Origin: an uncultured Candidatus Saccharibacteria bacterium
GTDB taxonomy: Bacteria; Patescibacteriota; Saccharimonadia; Saccharimonadales; Saccharimonadaceae
Length of the DNA: 16,357 nt
Direction of reading: 5' to 3'
Assembly: GCA_947097085.1 (NCBI GenBank)
Contig: CAMUQR010000014.1
Span: 1-16,357 of the forward strand
Shown: positions 6,499-12,173 of the stretch, one piece after another
How positions within the stretch are numbered: the stretch's first letter is position 1
Layout: each line of letters begins with the position of its first letter
The notes under the pieces: generated by a model
Databases searched by the model: none
Seen by the model: the letters and a program-made list of their open reading frames with translations, nothing else
Told to the model about the DNA's origin: nothing
Translations under genes and position numbers: made by a program

Positions 6499-6512
6499 AT
6501 TTTAGAAATTAT

Positions 6513-6544
6513 AAAATACCACCTGATAGTTCAGGTGGTATTTT
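6513..6544. terminator. Bidirectional terminator between rnpB and rplT
   Basis: AAAATACCACCTGA (6513-6526) and TCAGGTGGTATTTT (6531-6544) form a perfect 14-bp inverted repeat with a 4-nt loop. The T-run serves rnpB on the plus strand, and the mirrored A-run serves the convergent infC-rpmI-rplT transcript on the minus strand. Confidence 0.92.
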
Positions 6545-6559
6545 GGTTAGTGGGCTGAA

Positions 6560-6901
6560 TTATTTCAGAGCTTTGACAACTGCGGTAAATGCTTGTGGCT
6601 CGTTAACGGCAAGATCTGCCAAGATTTTGCGGTCAAGTTCGATGTTTGACTCTTTTAATTTCTTGATTAGATCTGAATATTTAACACCATTTTGGCGAGC
6701 TGCATTGTTAATGCGTGTGATCCACAGACCACGGAGATCGCGTTTTTTGTTACGGCGATCACGGTAAGCATATTGTAAAGCTTTGATAACGCCTTGCTTA
6801 GCTAGTCGAAACGAGCTAGTGCGAGCGTGTTGCATGCCTTTGGCGGCTTTCAAGATTTTCTTGTGCTTGCTGCGGGCAGTGACTCCAGTTTTAACTCTCA
6901 T
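6560..6901 (-). CDS. rplT: Large ribosomal subunit protein bL20
   Basis: 113-residue 23S rRNA-binding protein needed early in 50S assembly. It begins MRVKTGVTARSKHKKILKAA and continues with the family-typical YAYRDRRNKKRDLRGLWITR and INNAARQNGVKYSDLI. In many bacteria L20 also represses its own operon by binding the infC/rpmI mRNA. A ribosome binding site TAGGAG precedes the ATG, overlapping the last codons of rpmI, 2 bp away. It is the last gene of the operon, read into the terminator at 6513-6544. Confidence 0.98.
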   Translation of the reverse strand: MRVKTGVTARSKHKKILKAAKGMQHARTSSFRLAKQGVIKALQYAYRDRRNKKRDLRGLWITRINNAARQNGVKYSDLIKKLKESNIELDRKILADLAVNEPQAFTAVVKALK

Positions 6902-6903
6902 GA

Positions 6904-7098
6904 TTAAACTCCTAGAACTTTCTTAACGTTTTTAGCTGGTTTTCCAGTTACGAATGCGTTTGATTTAATTACGCGTTTGCGGCGGCGACTTTTTTTAGCG
7001 AGAAAGTGTCCACCAAATGCTCGTTGTCGAACAATTTTGCCAGTTGGGGTGATTTTAATCCGCTTGGCAGTCCCTTTATGGGTCTTCATTTTTGGCAT
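6904..7098 (-). CDS. rpmI: Large ribosomal subunit protein bL35
   Basis: 64-residue, very basic 50S protein (MPKMKTHKGTAKRIKITPTG and LAKKSRRRKR are family hallmarks). Its ATG shares a base with the infC stop (TAATG), and its AAGGAG site is inside the last infC codons, so translation is coupled. The infC-rpmI-rplT order is conserved in most bacteria. Confidence 0.98.
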   Translation of the reverse strand: MPKMKTHKGTAKRIKITPTGKIVRQRAFGGHFLAKKSRRRKRVIKSNAFVTGKPAKNVKKVLGV

Positions 7099-7604
7099 TA
7101 TTTACTCCTTATATTTATACTCAAGTTGCGTCCACTCATTTGAGGCTTTTGGTCAACTATGATTTTATCACCTAGGATTTCTAGAATGCGATCGATCATT
7201 TCTTGGCCGAGTTCTTTGTGAGCCATTTCACGACCCCGAAAAACAACGGTTAATCTGATTTTATGACCTTTTTCAAGAAATTCAGTCACTTTTTTGAGTT
7301 TGATGCGCAGATCGTTGTCGCTAATCTTTAAGCCAAAGCGCATTTGTTTGAGTTCACTAGCTTTAGCGTTTTTGCGATTTTTCTGCTGTTTTTTCATCTT
7401 CTGGTATTGATATTTACCCCAATCAATAATTTTGGCGACCGGTGGGTCGGCATTAGGGGAGATTTCGACCAGATCAACTTTAGCTTTTTTTGCTAAGTCG
7501 AGGGCTTCTTTTAAGTCAAGAACGCCTAGCTGTTCGCCATCAATACCTATAACTCGCAGTTGCTTGGATTTAATTTCTTGATTAATCCGAGTTTGGTTAC
7601 TTAT
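7098..7604 (-). CDS. infC: Translation initiation factor IF-3, ATA start codon
   Basis: IF-3 binds the 30S subunit, prevents premature joining with 50S and proofreads the start codon. The frame extends well upstream of the first ATG (7397): residues LRVIGIDGEQLGVLDLKEAL and VDLVEISPNADPPVAKIIDWGKY form the N-terminal domain, and KISDNDLRIKLKKVTEFLEKG with VVFRGREMAHKELG form the C-terminal domain. An in-frame TAA lies 8 codons upstream, and no ATG, GTG or TTG exists between it and the conserved TRINQEI. The best start is ATA at 7602-7604, with GAGAGG 8-9 nt upstream, giving 168 residues, a normal IF-3 length. Rare AUU/AUA/AUC starts are the classic device by which IF-3 represses its own translation, so the same autoregulation is likely here. 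ATT five codons later is the alternative. Confidence 0.93.
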   Translation of the reverse strand: MSNQTRINQEIKSKQLRVIGIDGEQLGVLDLKEALDLAKKAKVDLVEISPNADPPVAKIIDWGKYQYQKMKKQQKNRKNAKASELKQMRFGLKISDNDLRIKLKKVTEFLEKGHKIRLTVVFRGREMAHKELGQEMIDRILEILGDKIIVDQKPQMSGRNLSINIRSK

Positions 7605-7654
7605 AGGTTTTTCCTCTCTTGAATTTTATTACTTGAGCACTTAACTCGGGTAAT

Positions 7655-7683
7655 ATTTTACCAGATATTAACTAAATATACAA
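7655..7683 (-). promoter_or_regulatory. Promoter of infC-rpmI-rplT
   Basis: On the minus strand TTGTAT (7678-7683) and TAAAAT (7655-7660) are 17 bp apart. The start would be near 7648, giving a leader of about 44 nt before the ATA codon of infC. No terminator is visible between comM and this promoter, so some read-through is possible. Confidence 0.55.
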
Positions 7684-7710
7684 GAGAAAAACCAGAGAAT
7701 TGATTTTGAA

Positions 7711-9222
7711 TTAATTGAGATTGCTACGATATTGTAAAGCTTCAGCTAAATGTTTGAGGCTAATATGCTCAGCACCATCAATATCGGCAATGGTGCGAGC
7801 GACTTTAATAATACGAAAATAACTACGAGCACTGAGATTCATTTGACTAGCAGCTTTGCCTAAAAATTGTTTTAAATCGTCAGATAGTTGGATGGTTTTA
7901 GTGATTTGTTTACTCGATAAATTGCTGTTGTAAAAACTACATGAGTGATATCGCCTCTGTTGAGCTAGGCGCGCCTGCTCAATTTGAGTTTGGGCAGTTT
8001 GGTGAGCACTGGTAGTGTTGTGATTATTACCTATCAGGTGTTGATGTGGTGTTGGTGTGACATTAATCACTAAATCAATTCGATCAAGCATTGGTCCTGA
8101 TAGCTTTTTCTGGTAATTATGAATTTGAGTGCTGGTGCAAGTGCATTCGTGGGATGGGTCACCATAATAACCACAAGGGCAGGGGTTCATGGTAGCGACT
8201 AACATAAAATCGGCTGGAAAATGGGTTTTACCATTGACTCGATTAATCCAAATTTCTTTATCTTCAATCGGTTGACGTAAAGCTTCAATGATGGAACGCG
8301 GGTATTCTGGCAATTCATCCAAAAATAAGACACCAAGATGCGCTAAACTAATTTCACCAGGCTGGGGATTACGCCCACCGCCGATAATCGAAATTTTACT
8401 AGCGGTGTGATGAGGTGAACGAAAAGGTCGCGTATTAATAATTTCTTCATCAGATTCACCCGACAGGTTATATAGTTTAGTGACGGTTAGTTTTTCTTCA
8501 TCGCTAAGTGGTGGTAATAGGCTGGTAATAGTTTTGGCCAGCATAGTTTTACCAGCTCCGGGTGGCCCGTTTAGTAAAATATTATGTCGACCGGCCGTCG
8601 CGATAATGAGGGCACGTTTAGCTTGCTCTTGGCCATAGATATCATCAAGTGTGGTTTGATTTTCGGTGCTTATCAGTGTGGCGGGAGTGGGGATATGAGC
8701 AGAAAGCGGTTGAATTTTCTTTAAATGTAAGAATAATTGTTGTAGATTATCAACTCCGAATAAATTAATGCCTGTAATTAATTCGGCTTGTTGGAGATTA
8801 GACGCGGGGAGAAATAAATTCTTGATACCGGCGGTCTTGGCGGTTTCGGCGATATTAATGATACCACGGACTGGTCGTAGGCTACCATCAAGAGCCAGCT
8901 CGCCAACAAAAATACTATCAGCAATTTCAGGTTGCGTGAGTTGTTTGGAGGCGGTCAGGATTGAAATTGCAATTGGTAGGTCAAAGTAGGTACCGTCTTT
9001 CGGTAATTCGGCTGGAGCCAGATTGACGATGATCTTGTGTTTGGGAAAATCAAGATTTGAATTAGTGATGGCGCGACGAACTCGCTCTTTAGCTTCATCA
9101 ATCGCTTTATTACCCATGCCAACGATTTGCAAACTAGGTAATCCTTTGGCGATATCGGTCTCAACATCAATGATGCAACCCTCAAACCCGATTGGTGCGA
9201 CTGATTGAACTTTGCTAACCAT
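7711..9222 (-). CDS. comM: YifB/ComM family Mg-chelatase-like AAA+ ATPase
   Basis: 503 residues. The N-terminal ~170 residues form the S5-like/ChlI domain (VDIVETD-type start, IVNLAPAELPKDGTYFDLPIA, FVGELALDGSLRPVRG). The AAA+ core follows: Walker A GPPGAGKT (residues 219-226), RSPHHTAS, Walker B GVLFLDELPEYP, and the four-cysteine MNPCPCGYYGDPSHECTC insert typical of the family. The C-terminal lid carries SARSYFRIIKVARTIADIDG. Characterised ComM is a hexameric helicase that promotes branch migration during natural transformation, extending integration of incoming DNA. That role would fit a genome also carrying a DNA-transfer-type ATPase at 12174-15086. The length is standard. The ATG at 9222 has no obvious Shine-Dalgarno and abuts AT-rich bases, possibly another leaderless start. 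Confidence 0.95.
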   Translation of the reverse strand: MVSKVQSVAPIGFEGCIIDVETDIAKGLPSLQIVGMGNKAIDEAKERVRRAITNSNLDFPKHKIIVNLAPAELPKDGTYFDLPIAISILTASKQLTQPEIADSIFVGELALDGSLRPVRGIINIAETAKTAGIKNLFLPASNLQQAELITGINLFGVDNLQQLFLHLKKIQPLSAHIPTPATLISTENQTTLDDIYGQEQAKRALIIATAGRHNILLNGPPGAGKTMLAKTITSLLPPLSDEEKLTVTKLYNLSGESDEEIINTRPFRSPHHTASKISIIGGGRNPQPGEISLAHLGVLFLDELPEYPRSIIEALRQPIEDKEIWINRVNGKTHFPADFMLVATMNPCPCGYYGDPSHECTCTSTQIHNYQKKLSGPMLDRIDLVINVTPTPHQHLIGNNHNTTSAHQTAQTQIEQARLAQQRRYHSCSFYNSNLSSKQITKTIQLSDDLKQFLGKAASQMNLSARSYFRIIKVARTIADIDGAEHISLKHLAEALQYRSNLN

Positions 9223-9247
9223 AACTAGTATTATTTAAGCATACAAC

Positions 9248-9276
9248 TTGGAAAAACTCAATCAAGCTGATATAAT
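9248..9276 (+). promoter_or_regulatory. Promoter of tmRNA
   Basis: TTGGAA (9248-9253) and perfect TATAAT (9271-9276) with 17 bp spacing. The start is predicted near 9283, about 10 nt before the mature tmRNA 5' end, leaving a short leader for RNase P to remove. It is divergent from comM, 26 bp from that gene's ATG. Confidence 0.8.
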
Positions 9277-9292
9277 GTTTAGTTACAAAGTT

Positions 9293-9693
9293 GGGGCTGA
9301 ATAGCTTAGACGATTGAAACTTAACACTAACTAGCAAGTCGCTTCAATGAGCGTATCATTTAATAAATGCAACTAAAGCAAAAACAGCATTTGCTAAACT
9401 AGCGAGCGTTTTCGCTCCTAAAATGGCATTTGCGCCAATCGCTGCTTAATTATTAGCGATCATCACATTAACTCAGCAGTTGGGGTTGATCGTGGTGTCA
9501 TATTTTAAACTGCTTACTAAGTTTAGTCATCGCAAAACTTACTTAGGACAAAAATCTTTGCGATTGACTTGATGATTTGTTTTGTTATTTTTGATATGAT
9601 TATCAGTCAATTATTTTTTGAAAAATAACTAAGCTTGTAGATGGTTAGTCTTAATTCAACCGGACCCGGGGGCAGTACCCGGCAGCTCCACCA
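9293..9693 (+). ncRNA. ssrA: tmRNA (trans-translation)
   Basis: The 401-nt tmRNA rescues ribosomes stalled on broken mRNAs and tags the peptide for proteolysis. Ends GGGGCTG (9293-9299) and CAGCTCC (9683-9689) form a 7-bp acceptor stem. The third pair is G-U, the alanyl-tRNA synthetase identity element, followed by discriminator A and encoded CCA. The tag frame starts at resume codon GCA (9369) and stops at TAA (9447-9449): 26 residues, starting ATKAKTAFAK and ending AFAPIAA. The terminal Ala-Ala is the ClpXP-type degron. The T arm is in the expected place (GGAC, then stem CCGGG/CCCGG), but its loop is GGCAGTA, not the usual TTCRANY. SmpB binds here in known systems. Confidence 0.95.
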
Positions 9694-9726
9694 ATAATTT
9701 AAGATTGGAATTATTAATTTAAAAAC

Positions 9727-9759
9727 CGCCCGAAGATTTTATACAACGGGCGATTTTTT
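9727..9759 (+). terminator. Intrinsic terminator of tmRNA
   Basis: CGCCCG (9727-9732) pairs with CGGGCG (9747-9752), followed by ATTTTTT. It lies 33 bp after the tmRNA CCA end. Confidence 0.85.
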
Positions 9760-9787
9760 ATTGGCTAAAAACTAGCATAAAAAACAT

Positions 9788-9817
9788 AAAACGACCGTCT
9801 GCGAGTTCGGTCGTTTT
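9788..9817. terminator. Second, bidirectional terminator after tmRNA
   Basis: AAAACGACCG (9788-9797) and CGGTCGTTTT (9808-9817) are a perfect 10-bp inverted repeat with a 10-nt loop, with A and T runs on the outer sides. It backs up the tmRNA terminator and would stop leftward transcripts leaving the gene-poor region on its right. Confidence 0.85.
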
Positions 9818-9829
9818 ATGCGAGTTATA

Positions 9830-10905
9830 GGATTGCTGTTTGTTTTTTGTTTAGCTCCCTGCACAATATTTTTGTTCAAGAGCTACCTCTATAATAGCGA
9901 ATTAAAACGCATATGTCAACAACTTTGCAAAAGATTTTTTGGTGATTTTTTAAAGCTTTTCCACAGTTTTGTGGAAAAGCTTATGGCTAATAGAGAAGGG
10001 CAAAAAATCGAGCTAGATTTTTAATCATGTTTGATGTCAAAAACACTGCAAAAATACCAAAAAAATATTGAAAATGATGCTCAAATTAACGTCAGATTTT
10101 GTGATGATTTGGCATGGAACTAGTATGCATATTGACGGGCGAGTGAATGAGCTAAGCTGGCTTGCTAATAATGACGCGTTAGCTGGGCGCGGAGTGGAAT
10201 AAAAGATAGCTAAAATAATTGTGATGGATGCTATTTTTTTTAAAAAATCAATTCATGCTAATAATTATACCCAACTTGCAAAAATAATATTTTTTTAAAA
10301 AATAAAATAATGATGATGGTGCAATAAAAACATGAAAACTACAAAAACGGTATCGAAGTTGTTAACAGTGAATATGTGCATTATGGCAGTTAGCGCGTGC
10401 GATGTATTAAAATCTATGGTGCTATAAAGAAAGATCTTTCTGACGATGTTGGGTGTAGTGTGTATACAATACCAATCATGAAGATTAAAATATATGTCGA
10501 AATGTCTAGCGCTAGTTTTGAATGTTTAAAAAACTAACAAGTTGGTATGGCGTTGGCTTTTGTTATATTTGTCGTGTAACAAAAAAAATGCTCAAATTAA
10601 TAACTTCGAAAATCTTAATTTGTCAGACCTGCTCAATATTAAATAGTCAACTTCTAAGTTTTTTTAAAAAAACTATGCTTTACAAAAACGTACTATGATT
10701 AATAATACGATGACTTTAAGACTAAGAATGAAAAGGACGAACTGCACGATAATTAAGTCAAAAATCGCTCGTTGTATAAAAGTATCTTCTAATTTATTGT
10801 AATATTTACAACTCTAAAATTTAGCTAATCTATATTTTTCTAATCTTTTATTAGCAGTGTTGTAAAAAATAAATGCAATAAAAACAATATAAAAATAGCA
10901 AAAAG
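9830..10905. other. Long gene-poor, AT-rich interval
   Basis: I see no protein gene with a start site, recognisable domain and normal length across about 1.1 kb, although the rest of the window is tightly packed. Visible content: a 12-bp perfect hairpin (9953-9982); three T/A palindromes (10236-10247, 10291-10302 and the 18-bp 10657-10674); a 13-bp direct repeat ATGCTCAAATTAA (10077-10089 and 10588-10600); and short frames of 31-43 codons without ribosome binding sites. It may be decayed coding sequence, a replication or segregation locus, or unrecognised regulatory DNA. Confidence 0.6.
9953..9982. repeat. Perfect inverted repeat holding two DnaA-box-like 9-mers
   Basis: AAGCTTTTCCAC (9953-9964) and GTGGAAAAGCTT (9971-9982) are exact complements with a 6-nt loop. 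The repeat contains TTTTCCACA (9957-9965) and its reverse TGTGGAAAA (9970-9978), each fitting the relaxed DnaA-box pattern TTWTNCACA. No T-run follows, so it is not an ordinary terminator. It could be a DnaA or other dimeric-protein site, or an RNA hairpin. Confidence 0.5.
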
Positions 10906-10908
10906 GAG

Positions 10909-10937
10909 TTGACATTTTTAAATGCTTGTGCTAATAT
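10909..10937 (+). promoter_or_regulatory. Strong promoter of the orphan structured RNA
   Basis: A perfect TTGACA (10909-10914), 17 bp spacing and TAATAT (10932-10937). It is the closest match to the sigma-70 consensus -35 in the window and drives no protein gene for 400 bp. The start is predicted near 10944. Confidence 0.8.
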
Positions 10938-10943
10938 GTGTGT

Positions 10944-11308
10944 AAGCTTTTAGCAAACACAAAAACTAGTTTTATAACATAAAAGCCAAAAAATATTTAC
11001 ACATTAGTTCATTAGAAATATCTGGCCACACCAAACTCTTCAATGGAAAGATCAGTTACTATTCCTCTGAATTGTAGCTGATGCTCCATTCAAGATTGCT
11101 TGAGTGTTGAGCGCGCGGCGACTAGCCTAGTCTCCTTTTAAAAATAAAAAAAACAGGCTAGCGACGCAAGGATGTGTCTCGCAGATTAAATATACTCTGT
11201 GAGGCGGTCAAACGCTCAGAGAGTCATAGGAATTACAAACCCCCGACACTTTATTTATATAGTTATTAGTTGGATGCGGTTGTATCCAATGACCTCTGGG
11301 CTCTTTTT
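10944..11308 (+). ncRNA. Orphan structured RNA, about 365 nt, no known family
   Basis: Bounded by the promoter at 10909-10937 and by an intrinsic terminator. Helices visible in the sequence, in order: GCUUUUA (10946-10952) with UAAAAGC (10980-10986); CUUCAAUGGA (11038-11047) with UCCAUUCAAG (11085-11094), one mismatch; within it AUCAGUUAC (11051-11059) with GUAGCUGAU (11074-11082), capped by AUUC/GAAU; CUAGCCU (11122-11128) with AGGCUAG (11155-11161) around an A-rich loop; GUCUCGCAGA (11176-11185) with UCUGUGAGGC (11196-11205), 10 bp; and GCUCAGAG-A-GUCA (11214-11226) with UGACCUCUGGGC (11290-11301), 12 bp, enclosing UUGGAU/AUCCAA (11270-11289). The last helix is followed by UCUUUUU, so it is also the terminator. 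It has no long reading frame. It lacks the hallmarks of tmRNA, RNase P RNA and SRP RNA. The downstream gene has its own -10 box after the terminator, so this is probably a free RNA rather than a leader. Confidence 0.65.
11214..11308 (+). terminator. Intrinsic terminator closing the orphan RNA
   Basis: A 12-bp helix with one bulged A (11214-11226 with 11290-11301) followed by TCTTTTT (11302-11308). The stem encloses about 63 nt including the small hairpin 11270-11289, unusually large for a terminator, so the helix probably belongs to the RNA's own fold as well. Confidence 0.65.
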
Positions 11309-11336
11309 ATTATGAACAAGCTTGTGGGTCGTGTAG

Positions 11337-11342
11337 TATAAT
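11337..11342 (+). promoter_or_regulatory. -10 element 6 nt before ATG, leaderless
   Basis: A perfect TATAAT ends 6 bp before the ATG at 11349, so transcription should start at the A of the start codon. No Shine-Dalgarno is present. This promoter separates the membrane-protein gene from the upstream RNA and its terminator. Confidence 0.6.
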
Positions 11343-11348
11343 AATCTT

Positions 11349-11732
11349 ATGTTTAAAACTAAAAAACAACAGTCAATCGGTATTATTTTGAGTGGGACAG
11401 GAGCCTTTATTTTGCTTATTAGTTTAATGAATGCTTTTTCTCCTGATCAATTTGTGCCGATTGGGGCGCTGACAATTTTTTTGTTAATTTATGTAGTTTG
11501 TTTTGCATTATCTTTTGTGGTTTATAGTTTGTTTGCAGGATTGTTCAGTATGCTAATCACGAAACGCCTCGTAACTAGTGATAGCTATCGGGTTTATTTC
11601 TACTTGGCAATTATCAGCATGGCGCCAGTGGTGATGTTGGCGATTCAATCAATTCGTGATATTACGGTAGCGGAAATTAGTTTAATTATGTTGTTTTGTA
11701 TTTTAATTTGTTTCTATATAAGTAGACGCTGA
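11349..11732 (+). CDS. Small four-helix membrane protein, function unknown
   Basis: 127 residues, almost entirely membrane segments: about 9-28 (IGIILSGTGAFILLISLMNA), 36-71 (GALTIFLLIYVVCF onward, probably one long or two short helices), 79-98 (YFYLAIISMAPVVMLAIQSI) and 104-125 (VAEISLIMLFCILICFYI), with a short basic start and SRR end. I recognise no family. It is the first gene of a three-gene plus-strand cluster leading to the VirD4/TraG-like ATPase, so a role as an accessory inner-membrane component of that apparatus is plausible. The start is supported by the TATAAT placed exactly one promoter spacing upstream. It ends with TGA, evidence against TGA being reassigned here. Confidence 0.75.
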   Translation: MFKTKKQQSIGIILSGTGAFILLISLMNAFSPDQFVPIGALTIFLLIYVVCFALSFVVYSLFAGLFSMLITKRLVTSDSYRVYFYLAIISMAPVVMLAIQSIRDITVAEISLIMLFCILICFYISRR

Positions 11733-11735
11733 TAT

Positions 11736-11743
11736 GTTATAAT
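11736..11743 (+). promoter_or_regulatory. -10 element deciding the next start codon
   Basis: TG-T-TATAAT (TATAAT at 11738-11743) starts just after the stop of the membrane-protein gene. Its last base is 8 positions before the ATG at 11751, placing the RNA start on or beside that A. An earlier in-frame ATG at 11745 would lie upstream of the transcript's first base. Confidence 0.55.
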
Positions 11744-11750
11744 AATGGTT

Positions 11751-12155
11751 ATGGATTCTTTCAATTTAAACAAAAAAGAACAAATGCCGAATCTACCGAA
11801 TCCGTATGAGGTGGGGGATTTGCCGATGGCTGGAGTTGAGCGTCCATTAATAGTACCGGATCGGAGTTATGAGCTTGCACCACAACAAGATACTGATAAT
11901 GCAAATCAGACACCAGCCGTACAAAATCCACAGCCAGCGCCTTCTTCAGTCCCAGCCAGTACGGTGATTCGTCAGCCAATTATGGCAACTGAACGCTTTA
12001 AACGGCTGGAAGTGTCGGATGGTGATGTAATTGAATCGGCTTGGGTGTCGAATGTCAAAAAAACTCTAGAGATGACCAAAAATCAACCGAGCCGTCGTGA
12101 TGATGAAATCAAAGAAATCCGTAAAATTTACCAGGAGAAGCGGAAAGTTGCATAG
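11751..12155 (+). CDS. Disordered linker protein next to VirD4-like ATPase
   Basis: 134 residues from the ATG at 11751 (136 if the in-frame ATG at 11745 were used; the promoter position argues against it). The first two thirds are low-complexity and rich in Pro, Gln, Asn and Ser (LPNPYEVGDLPMAG, TPAVQNPQPAPSSVPAS), with no signal peptide or membrane segment. The C-terminal ~40 residues look folded and helical: ESAWVSNVKKTLEMTKNQPS followed by DDEIKEIRKIYQEKRK. From memory, a similar E-x-x-WV-x-K ... L-x-x-x-Y-x-x-KR tail recurs in small CPR proteins encoded beside type IV secretion ATPases, so this may be an adaptor of that system; a profile search is needed to confirm. The ATPase gene starts 18 bp downstream. 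Confidence 0.7.
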   Translation: MDSFNLNKKEQMPNLPNPYEVGDLPMAGVERPLIVPDRSYELAPQQDTDNANQTPAVQNPQPAPSSVPASTVIRQPIMATERFKRLEVSDGDVIESAWVSNVKKTLEMTKNQPSRRDDEIKEIRKIYQEKRKVA

Positions 12156-12173
12156 GTAAGATAAGAGGGGCGG

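Noticed and set aside
7098..7397. A 99-codon IF-3 gene starting at the ATG at 7397
   Set aside because: The conserved N-terminal domain is in frame upstream; the gene extends to an ATA codon at 7604.
9818..10024. 68-codon plus-strand open frame after the tmRNA terminators
   Set aside because: It starts at the edge of a terminator stem, has no ribosome binding site, runs through the 12-bp hairpin and has no recognisable domain; probably chance.
11122..11161. Possible CRISPR-like or phage attachment repeat from the repeated CTAGCCT motif
   Set aside because: The copies are inverted and form an RNA helix; no spacer array, integrase or tRNA-end duplication is present.
10944..11308. SRP RNA, tmRNA or group II intron identity for the orphan RNA
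   Set aside because: It lacks the SRP apical GGAAG/AGCAG motifs, a tag frame with tRNA-like ends, and intron domain V or reverse transcriptase features.
9830..11340. Insertion sequence or prophage remnant
   Set aside because: No transposase, integrase, terminal inverted repeats or target duplications are visible.
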